This document shows positions 1 to 6,071 of a stretch of DNA of 6,322 bases, piece by piece; within the stretch, counting starts at the first letter, position 1; every line of letters starts with the position of its first letter. This DNA is from Candidatus Hydrothermota bacterium (GTDB lineage Bacteria; Hydrothermota; Hydrothermia; UBA1063): positions 1 to 6,322 of the forward strand of contig QNDO01000088.1 in NCBI GenBank assembly GCA_003644895.1. The letters run 5' to 3'. A program made the translations under genes and the position numbers. A model generated the notes under the pieces. The model searched no databases and was not told the origin of the DNA. It saw nothing but the letters and a program-made list of their open reading frames with translations.

Positions 1-743
1 ACCCAGTGGCCGGCGGGATAAATGGCGATTCTTCTTTTCTTCTCTATAAATTTTCCTGTAAGAGCATCAACAATCTTAATGGAATCAATGGTGTTTCCCC
101 AGAATTCAATCCTTACAACATATTCTTCATATGCAGGAATTATATCAACAACATCTCCTCTTACCCTGAAATTACCCCTTTTAAGGGCTACATCATTACG
201 GGTGTATTGAAGTTCCACCAGTCTTTCAAGGACCTCGTCCCTTTTGATCAGCTGCCCCACCTCAAGGAGAAGATAAAGTTTACGTACTTCACCTGGGTCT
301 CCCAGACCATAAATTGCTGAAACCGAGGCTACAATTATTACATCATCGCGTTCTAATAAAGCAGAAGTTGCTCTAAGCCTTAACCTTTCAATATCTTCGT
401 TAATTGTAGCTTCTTTCTCTATATAGGTATCTGTTTCCGGGATGTATGCCTCGGGCTGATAATAATCATAATAGGAGATAAAATACTCTACAGCATTGTG
501 GGGGAAAAACTGTTTGAGTTCACCATACAATTGAGCAGCAAGGGTTTTATTATGTGAAATAACAAGGGTGGGTTTACCTATTCTGGCAATAACGTTGGCC
601 ATGGTGAAGGTTTTTCCTGAACCTGTAACACCCAGAAGAACCTGATATTTAATTCCTTTCCTCAGATTCTCAACTAATTGTTCAATGGCCTTGGGCTGAT
701 CACCCTTGGGCTCAAATGGTGCAATTAGCTTAAACTCTGCCAT
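1..743 (-). CDS. uvrB: UvrB, excinuclease ABC subunit B (N-terminal 247 codons, cut by window edge)
   Basis: UvrB is the DNA-damage-verifying helicase-like subunit of the UvrABC nucleotide excision repair complex; UvrA loads it at lesions and it recruits UvrC. I translated the minus strand from the ATG at 743-741 and the frame stays open to the left edge. The protein starts MAEFKLIAPFEPKGDQPKAI, the typical UvrB N-terminus (Q-motif region with GDQP). A Walker A motif GVTGSGKT lies at residues 38-45, SHNKTLAAQLYGE at about 63-75, and the diagnostic beta-hairpin start YYDYYQPEAYIP at about 91-102, followed by a conserved ASVSAIYGLGDP segment. The last residues visible, IAIYPAGHW, match the conserved YPxxHxV segment. 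Full-length family members are roughly 660-670 residues, so over 60% lies outside the window. It is transcribed divergently from the protease gene. No convincing Shine-Dalgarno precedes the start, and a promoter-like element sits so close that the mRNA may be leaderless. Confidence 0.97.
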   Translation of the reverse strand, partial: MAEFKLIAPFEPKGDQPKAIEQLVENLRKGIKYQVLLGVTGSGKTFTMANVIARIGKPTLVISHNKTLAAQLYGELKQFFPHNAVEYFISYYDYYQPEAYIPETDTYIEKEATINEDIERLRLRATSALLERDDVIIVASVSAIYGLGDPGEVRKLYLLLEVGQLIKRDEVLERLVELQYTRNDVALKRGNFRVRGDVVDIIPAYEEYVVRIEFWGNTIDSIKIVDALTGKFIEKKRRIAIYPAGHW

Positions 744-749
744 GTGACT

Positions 750-778
750 ATTTTAAACCTTAAGACTATGCTGTTCAA
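750..778 (-). promoter_or_regulatory. Candidate sigma-70-type promoter for uvrB
   Basis: Read on the minus strand, TTGAAC (778-773) is followed after exactly 17 nt by TAAAAT (755-750), close to the TTGACA-17-TATAAT consensus (4/6 and 5/6 matches). Only six bases separate the -10 box from the uvrB ATG at 743, so transcription would start at or next to the A of the start codon. That agrees with the absence of a good ribosome binding site. It is a sequence match only; the host's sigma factor preference is unknown. Confidence 0.5.
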
Positions 779-797
779 TGCGTTCAAAATCATTGAA
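774..797. promoter_or_regulatory. Inverted repeat between divergent promoters, candidate operator
   Basis: TTCAATG (774-780) and CATTGAA (791-797) form perfect 7-bp inverted arms with a 10-bp spacer, so the half-site centres are 17 bp apart. The repeat lies between the two outward-facing candidate -35 boxes and overlaps the uvrB one. A direct repeat GTTCAA (773-778 and 782-787) overlaps it; its GTTC halves recall LexA half-sites, but the 5-bp spacing does not match the GTTC-N7-GTTC alphaproteobacterial box. Binding of a regulator is inference, and AT-rich DNA gives short palindromes by chance. Confidence 0.35.
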
Positions 798-827
798 TTG
801 GCTGAATTTCTCGTTTAGAATTATAAG
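798..827 (+). promoter_or_regulatory. Candidate promoter for the protease gene and possibly the operon
   Basis: TTGGCT (798-803) is followed after 17 nt by TTATAAG (821-827), which contains TATAAG, a 5/6 match to a -10 box. The start codon at 845 lies 17 nt further on, preceded by GGAGG at 835-839 with 5 nt spacing, which leaves room for only a short leader. The -35 match is moderate. The element faces away from the uvrB promoter candidate in the same 101-bp gap. Confidence 0.4.
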
Positions 828-844
828 CAAAACTGGAGGGTGTA

Positions 845-3800
845 ATGTTTACCAATTTTTTACTGATTACACTTATTTCTGCTTCTGGAATAGTAAAACT
901 TGATAGAGATGGTTTCCCGAACAGAAAAATACCTTATGTTGAAAAATATTTGGAAAAACAACGCATAATTAAAAAGAAGATGAGACCCTTTGAGGCCCTT
1001 TACAGATATACCAATTATCCCCCTGTGGAACGACTCAAGACTTTGAAGGATGGAAAGCAGCAGATAGTTTATAGAGTCCTTGCACTAAGAGTCAATTTTA
1101 CCAAAGAGGATCCCGATGATCCCAGAACTACCGGGGATGGCACCATGATGACACACGATAATGGTGAATCCCCCATCCTTGGCTTTGATTGCAATGGAGA
1201 ACCTTACTATAACCCATACTATGATCCTCCACATGATTGGCAGTATTTCAATAATATGATGCAGGCACTTGCATCATATTATTATGTTGCAACCTATGGT
1301 AAAGTGAGAATAGAATGGGTGGTAAAGCCCGATTCTGGTCTTCCTCCATATGAATTACCGCATAAAATGTGTTATTACGGGGACCCGGATAATATGGAAC
1401 TAGGACTTGTAACCCTTGTGAGAGATGCATTCAGGGCAGCAGATGAGGATCCCACAATAGATTTTGACGACTTGGATAACAACGGGGTAAAGGATCACCT
1501 TGAAGGAGTGTATGATCGGTATATTATTTTCCATGCTGGAAGTGCCTGGCAGACTGATTTTGGCGATACTCCTTGTGACCTTGCTGCAGTCACTGTTCCA
1601 GCAGGGGCTCTGGAATATTATCTTGGTAATAGTTTCCTGATCCTGAACGAAGGAAGAGACACCGTTTTTGACGCTTGCATCCTTCCTGAAACCATGTCTC
1701 AAGACGGCATGGAAATAAAACTTCAGGGCACACTACTCCATGAGTCAGGTCACAATTTGTTCATGTTGCCAGACCTTTATGACACGGAATACAACGGCGC
1801 AGGGATAGGGGCTTGGGGTATTATGACCACGGGTCCCTATCTTGAGGCAGAGGGTATTCCCTCTGGTTTGATTCCACCCCTTCCAAATGCATGGGAAAGA
1901 TTATGGATTGATTGGTTCTTAAAATATGAATTTGGTGAAGGTTTTATAGATTCAAGGATTTTAAAAGAAGTTAAGGCATTTAATGAAATCACAGATATAG
2001 AGATTCACCCTCTACAGGTGCCTGTGGATTCATTTGTGTTGCATAAAAATGGAAACTTATATTATATTTCGGCTAATTTTCTTGAAGATCCTTATTCCAA
2101 AATCAGAATGATAAAAATTCCTGTGAATCACCATGAGTATTTCCTTCTCCAGAATGAGCTTATTAATTCTCCATTAAATGACACAGTTATTTGTGGTGAT
2201 ACAGTACAGGTTACAGGTAAATGGAAAGAAGGCGTGGTTGTTGACTTTAAAGGGGAAAATGACTATCTTTTACCGGGAAGTGGACTTCTTATCTGGCACA
2301 TTGATAATGAAATTTACTGGAAAAACTATGCCTATAATGAAGTAAATGCAGTACGTCCCATGGCTGTTGATCTTGAAGAAGCCGACCATGTTCAGGATTT
2401 TGAAAAATGGACAGAAACTTATCCATACTCCTATACATGGTTTGGCTCACCTTATGATCCCTTCTTCCATGGTAACAATAATGTGTTTTCTGTATTTACC
2501 TCTCCTGCTTCTACTGACAATAGTGGGGCACAAACCGGTATAAGCATCTATGATATTTCAAAGCCTGGAGAAACAATCACTCTGAAGATTACTAGACAGG
2601 AAAGTTTTGGTCAATTTCCTGTGGCGATTGGTAGAAAAACTGTGGATTCGACCTTGAATTACAAAATTTACCATATGCCAGTTAAGGGTTATGTAGAAAC
2701 GGATATAAGTGGCCATAGTATCATTACTCTCCAAGAAATAGAGATTGATAGTGTGGACCTCCTTACACTGGATACCGTCCAGCTTGACACCATAGTACTT
2801 ATTTCTGTATTGGATTCTTCTGCTCAAATTTTATATTCAGATACATTAAGAGATAGAGAAATTAACTCCCCACCAGCCTGTGGAGATGTGGATGGGGATG
2901 GCATCGATGAAATGGTATTTGCCACCTCTATGAGAGAGATTCATGTATATAAACTCCAGGATGCAGATTCTGATAGTTTGCTTGACAGGGTGGGAACATA
3001 TACACTTCCCGAAGAGATATACTCCACCCCTGTAATTTTAAACTTCCCCGATTCTACTTTCATCGGTATAGGTGCTGAAGATGGATATTATTACTTGCTC
3101 CGACTTGATGGTTCGCATAAATTCAAATTCTATACCGGTGCCCCTGCCAGAAATCTCGCAGCTTCTTTTGGGAGCTTATTATACTATCAATCTCTGGATG
3201 GCAGAATTTTCGAAGTAACAGAGGATGCAGAGGTTTACACCTTCGGTGAAGAATATGTAGTCCCTAACGAATTCTCACTATCCCTTGCAGATATCAATAA
3301 CAGTGGGGAACCGGAGATTATCACTTCTTCATCCCGGGGCAAATTACTCATATACAATGCTTCTGGAAGTAAAATTAGAGAAAGAGATATAGAGGGTATT
3401 CCTAGGGGTAATGTGGCTATAGGAGATATTGACGGAGACGGATTCCTAGATCTTGTATTTAAAGCTGAAAATAAATTATACGCCTTTACGAGAGAGGCAG
3501 GACTTATCTCTGGATACCCGCTAACCATAACCTCAGACACATCAAAATTCATCTCCACACCTATTATCGCTGATATTGATAACGATGGCAAAGGAGAAAT
3601 CCTTCTTGCAGTTGATTCTTCGGGCATAGAGAGTTTTGATGACCAAGGGGAACAAGAGGAAAAATATCCCTTTGCAGTCTCCACAAGGATCAACTCTTAT
3701 CCTGTAATAAGGGACCTAAATGGTGATGGAAAATTTGAACTTCTGTACCTCACGTCTCACGGAGATTTATATGCATGGGAAATTCAAGGATCCAAGGTAT

Positions 3801-4153
3801 TCTGGAATGGTTACGGAAATGGGCCTGAGCATAATGCTGTGTATAAAGCAATTCCCCTCACCGAAACTTTTGTGAGTGGTGTCTCCTTGCTTTATCTGTA
3901 CCCCAATCCGGTAAAAAGTACAAAAGCTACCCTCAGATTTAAGACAGGTGATGCAGGTACTGTAAGGATAAAAATTTATAATTTTGCTGGACATAAACTG
4001 AAAGAATTTAATTTCAGTTTTAATGGGAAAGTTGTTGAAGAAAAGGAAATAAATCTGGATGGATTTGGTCCTGACGTATATACCATGGTTTGTGATTTTA
4101 ACATTGGCAACCAGAAAATCAAAAAAATTATAAGATTTGCGGTAATGAGGTAA
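845..4153 (+). CDS. Secreted M6-like metalloprotease with FG-GAP/VCBS beta-propeller and T9SS-like C-terminal sorting tail
   Basis: This 1102-residue protein is probably an exported zinc endopeptidase related to the immune-inhibitor-A (M6) family. A short hydrophobic start (residues 5-13, FLLITLISA) is a weak signal peptide. The catalytic part spans about 73-590: VYRVLALRVNF opens the domain, DFDDLDNNGVKD (206-217) resembles the usual Ca-binding acidic loop, the zinc motif HESGH is at 299-303, followed by LPDLYD, and GAWGIM with the probable Met-turn at M327. Later hallmarks are EYFLLQNE (431-438) and LPGSGLLIWHID (476-487). Residues about 675-1000 carry five Asp-rich FG-GAP/VCBS loops starting at D681, D816, D861, D910 and D957, plus blades without them, consistent with a roughly seven-bladed propeller. 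The last ~85 residues begin YLYPNPV (1018-1024) and end KKIIRFAVMR, like a type A T9SS or FlgD-like Ig tail. GGAGG (835-839) supports the ATG at 845. The substrate cannot be told. Confidence 0.85.
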   Translation: MFTNFLLITLISASGIVKLDRDGFPNRKIPYVEKYLEKQRIIKKKMRPFEALYRYTNYPPVERLKTLKDGKQQIVYRVLALRVNFTKEDPDDPRTTGDGTMMTHDNGESPILGFDCNGEPYYNPYYDPPHDWQYFNNMMQALASYYYVATYGKVRIEWVVKPDSGLPPYELPHKMCYYGDPDNMELGLVTLVRDAFRAADEDPTIDFDDLDNNGVKDHLEGVYDRYIIFHAGSAWQTDFGDTPCDLAAVTVPAGALEYYLGNSFLILNEGRDTVFDACILPETMSQDGMEIKLQGTLLHESGHNLFMLPDLYDTEYNGAGIGAWGIMTTGPYLEAEGIPSGLIPPLPNAWERLWIDWFLKYEFGEGFIDSRILKEVKAFNEITDIEIHPLQVPVDSFVLHKNGNLYYISANFLEDPYSKIRMIKIPVNHHEYFLLQNELINSPLNDTVICGDTVQVTGKWKEGVVVDFKGENDYLLPGSGLLIWHIDNEIYWKNYAYNEVNAVRPMAVDLEEADHVQDFEKWTETYPYSYTWFGSPYDPFFHGNNNVFSVFTSPASTDNSGAQTGISIYDISKPGETITLKITRQESFGQFPVAIGRKTVDSTLNYKIYHMPVKGYVETDISGHSIITLQEIEIDSVDLLTLDTVQLDTIVLISVLDSSAQILYSDTLRDREINSPPACGDVDGDGIDEMVFATSMREIHVYKLQDADSDSLLDRVGTYTLPEEIYSTPVILNFPDSTFIGIGAEDGYYYLLRLDGSHKFKFYTGAPARNLAASFGSLLYYQSLDGRIFEVTEDAEVYTFGEEYVVPNEFSLSLADINNSGEPEIITSSSRGKLLIYNASGSKIRERDIEGIPRGNVAIGDIDGDGFLDLVFKAENKLYAFTREAGLISGYPLTITSDTSKFISTPIIADIDNDGKGEILLAVDSSGIESFDDQGEQEEKYPFAVSTRINSYPVIRDLNGDGKFELLYLTSHGDLYAWEIQGSKVFWNGYGNGPEHNAVYKAIPLTETFVSGVSLLYLYPNPVKSTKATLRFKTGDAGTVRIKIYNFAGHKLKEFNFSFNGKVVEEKEINLDGFGPDVYTMVCDFNIGNQKIKKIIRFAVMR
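4104..4134 (+). promoter_or_regulatory. Candidate internal promoter for the glycolytic genes
   Basis: Near the 3' end of the protease gene, TTGGCA (4104-4109, 5/6 match to TTGACA) is followed after 18 nt by TTATAAG (4128-4134). The same two words, TTGGC(A/T) and TTATAAG, occur at 17-nt spacing upstream of the protease gene. The -10 box ends 22 nt before the pfk start at 4157, a good position for a dedicated promoter. The spacing to the TATAAG hexamer itself is 19 nt, rather long, and the intervening A-rich tract also encodes Lys/Ile, so chance is possible. Confidence 0.35.
4147..4150 (+). promoter_or_regulatory. Shine-Dalgarno of the first pfk, inside the end of the protease gene
   Basis: GAGG ends immediately before the protease stop codon TAA (4151-4153). 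It is 6 nt from the ATG at 4157 and 9 nt from a second, adjacent in-frame ATG at 4160. Either start is usable; the first has the more usual spacing. The overlap with the preceding gene suggests translational coupling when the two genes are co-transcribed. Confidence 0.6.
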
Positions 4154-4156
4154 ATA

Positions 4157-5134
4157 ATGATGGAAATAAAAAAAGTAGGATTGATAACTTCCGGTGGAGA
4201 TGCCCCAGGAATGAATGCCTGTCTAAGATTTTTGATAAAGGGGCTTATAGATAGAGGTATTACAGTATATGGAATAAAAAGAGGCTATAAAGGACTTGTG
4301 GAAAAAAATTATTCCATACTCACTAAAAGAGACGCCGGAGGGATCATTCAAAAGGGTGGTACAATTCTCGGCACAGCAAGATTTCCAGAATTTAAAAATA
4401 AAGAAATTTTGGAAATTGCTGTGAGAAACCTGGAGGAATTAAATATTGATCTTCTTTTTGTCATTGGTGGCGAGGGCTCAATGAAAGGAGCTTATGCACT
4501 GCATGAAAGAGGAGTGAAGATAATTGCAATACCTGCATCAATTGATAACGATATCTACGGCACAGATGAATCCATTGGGACAGATACAGCATTAAACGCA
4601 ATAGTCCGTTCAATTGATGTTATCAAGGACACTGCTTCAGCTCATGACAGGGCCTTTATCATCGAAGTAATGGGGCACACATCTGGTTTCCTAGCACTTT
4701 ATTCCTCCATAGCCGTTGGTGCAGAAGCAGTCTTTATACCGGAATACGATACAGATGTGGACGAGGTGGTAAGGCGATTAAACCAGCGCTTTGACGAAGG
4801 GAGAACCAATTCTATAATAGTAGTGGCAGAGGGTAAGGCATCCGGATACGATATCAAACAACTTATGCAGGAAAAAGGAGTAAAATATGAACTCAGGGTT
4901 ACTGTTCTGGGACATCTTCAGCGAGGTGGAGCACCAACCTTTAGGGATAGAAAATTATCCTTTGATTTTGCGACTTACGCCATGGAACTTATGGGTAAAG
5001 GCATTCACGGAGTGATGGTTGCAAAGCAGAAGGGAAACATAACCCATATAAATTTAAAAGATGTGATAACAAACAAAAAACATCTTGAAAAAAGGATTCT
5101 TAAAATTGTGGAAACACTAAAATGGGAGGATTAA
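4157..5134 (+). CDS. pfkA: 6-phosphofructokinase, ATP-PFK-like, with altered active-site motifs
   Basis: It phosphorylates fructose 6-phosphate to fructose 1,6-bisphosphate in the cytoplasm, the committed step of glycolysis. The 325 residues match the usual single-domain PfkA length (320 in E. coli). Conserved blocks in order: TSGGDAPGMNA (11-21), GGTILGTARFPEF (67-79, with the substrate-binding Arg at 75), IGGEGS (103-108), PASIDNDIYGTD (126-137, catalytic Asp 130), DTASAHDR (158-165), EVMGHTSG (170-177), AEGK (224-227), and LRVTVLGHLQRGGAP (246-260). Relative to E. coli, the metal-site GGDGS is GGEGS and PGTIDND is PASIDND. Gly107 and a small Ala at the two positions used to tell phosphoryl donors apart (Asp and Lys in PPi enzymes) favour ATP, though this is inference. 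EVMGR has become EVMGH. It lies 3 nt after the protease gene and 1 nt before the aldolase gene. An ATG immediately downstream (4160) is an alternative start. Confidence 0.93.
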   Translation: MMEIKKVGLITSGGDAPGMNACLRFLIKGLIDRGITVYGIKRGYKGLVEKNYSILTKRDAGGIIQKGGTILGTARFPEFKNKEILEIAVRNLEELNIDLLFVIGGEGSMKGAYALHERGVKIIAIPASIDNDIYGTDESIGTDTALNAIVRSIDVIKDTASAHDRAFIIEVMGHTSGFLALYSSIAVGAEAVFIPEYDTDVDEVVRRLNQRFDEGRTNSIIVVAEGKASGYDIKQLMQEKGVKYELRVTVLGHLQRGGAPTFRDRKLSFDFATYAMELMGKGIHGVMVAKQKGNITHINLKDVITNKKHLEKRILKIVETLKWED

Positions 5135-5135
5135 A

Positions 5136-6053
5136 ATGGCTCTTGTAACAATGAAGGAAATCCTTGAGGATGCAGGTAAAAGGTCTTACGGTGTAGGGGC
5201 CTTTAATATAAATAACCTTGAATTTCTGCAGGCAATAATTGAAGCGGCAGAAGAGGAAAATTCACCGGTTATTATTGCAATATCCGAAGGAGCAATGAAA
5301 TATGGCTGGGTAGAGCTTCTTTCAACCATGGTGAAAACAGCAGCTATGAATACAAAGGTCCCTGTGGCGCTGCATCTTGACCATGGCAAAAATTTCGATA
5401 AGATACTCACAGCGATAAGATATGGCTTCACATCCATAATGATTGATGCATCGGATAAATCCTATGAAGAAAATGTCAAACTCACCAAAGAGGTTGTTAA
5501 AGTGGCTCATCCTCTTGGAATCACTGTAGAAGCGGAATTGGGGAGACTTCTGGGTAAAGAGGACGAGGTGGAAAGCGATGTGGCCATCTATACAGATCCT
5601 GATGACGCTAAAAGATTTGTGGATGAAACTGAAATAGACGCTCTGGCTGTGGCGGTGGGAACATCACATGGGGCATACAAATTTAAAGGAGAAGCAAAAC
5701 TCGATATAGAAAGAATTAAAAAAATAAATTCATTAACAGGCGTGCCTCTTGTACTGCATGGGGCCTCAGGGGTCCCACACGAACTTGTTGAGGAGGCCCA
5801 GAAATACGGTGCAGTACTGAAAGGTGCCAAAGGTGTTCCCAACGAGGAAATAAAAAAGGCTATAGAGGCAGGCATTAGAAAAATCAATATAGACACAGAT
5901 CTCCGAATCTCTTTCTTACTTGGTGTTAGAAAATATCTCAGCGAACATCCAGAAATATTTGATCCAAGAAAATATCTGGGGGAAGGAAGAGCCCAGGTAA
6001 AGGAGACGGTGAAAAAGAAAATGCAACTGTTTGGTTCTTCAGGAAAAGCTTGA
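5136..6053 (+). CDS. fba: Class II (zinc) fructose-bisphosphate aldolase
   Basis: It cleaves fructose 1,6-bisphosphate reversibly to dihydroxyacetone phosphate and glyceraldehyde 3-phosphate, next in the pathway after the kinases on either side. The 305 residues contain the class II signatures: GAFNINN (21-27), ALHLDHG (78-84, catalytic Asp82 and zinc ligand His83), TSIMIDAS (99-106), VEAELG (131-136), the acidic mobile loop around KEDE (141-144), VGTSHGAYK (174-182, zinc ligand His178), LHGASG (207-212, zinc ligand His208) and KINIDTDLR (249-257) for phosphate binding. The C-terminus with FDPRKYLG and LFGSSGKA recalls the 305-residue Thermus aquaticus enzyme, as I remember it, rather than the longer E. 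coli FbaA. GGGAGGA (5124-5130) overlaps the end of pfk and sits 5-6 nt from the ATG, supporting this start. The tagatose-bisphosphate aldolases GatY/KbaY are close relatives, but the phosphofructokinase neighbours favour the fructose substrate. Confidence 0.95.
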   Translation: MALVTMKEILEDAGKRSYGVGAFNINNLEFLQAIIEAAEEENSPVIIAISEGAMKYGWVELLSTMVKTAAMNTKVPVALHLDHGKNFDKILTAIRYGFTSIMIDASDKSYEENVKLTKEVVKVAHPLGITVEAELGRLLGKEDEVESDVAIYTDPDDAKRFVDETEIDALAVAVGTSHGAYKFKGEAKLDIERIKKINSLTGVPLVLHGASGVPHELVEEAQKYGAVLKGAKGVPNEEIKKAIEAGIRKINIDTDLRISFLLGVRKYLSEHPEIFDPRKYLGEGRAQVKETVKKKMQLFGSSGKA

Positions 6054-6071
6054 GGAGAAGGAGGTGGTACC

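Noticed and set aside
27..60. Possible frameshift in uvrB near the left edge, in a purine-rich tract
   Set aside because: Re-reading base by base showed the frame is continuous from 743 to 3 and runs correctly into the conserved IAIYPAGHW segment; the suspected shift was a transcription slip.
6..320. A 104-codon plus-strand open frame at the left edge
   Set aside because: It is antisense to the conserved UvrB reading frame and has no family features.
773..785. Canonical LexA box upstream of uvrB
   Set aside because: GTTC-N5-GTTC fits neither the alphaproteobacterial GTTC-N7-GTTC nor the palindromic Gram-positive or E. coli boxes, so it is kept only as part of an unspecified operator candidate.
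3235..3693. A 152-codon open frame on the minus strand inside the propeller part of the protease gene
   Set aside because: The sense strand encodes regular FG-GAP/VCBS repeats across this whole stretch; the antisense translation is Ser/Ile/Leu-rich and matches no family I recognise.
2879..3770. Repeated GATGGxGATGGxx-like DNA as a nucleotide repeat array
   Set aside because: The similarity comes from Asp/Gly-rich Ca-binding loops of propeller blades at the protein level; spacing is irregular and the DNA between is unrelated, so it is not a CRISPR or tandem DNA repeat.
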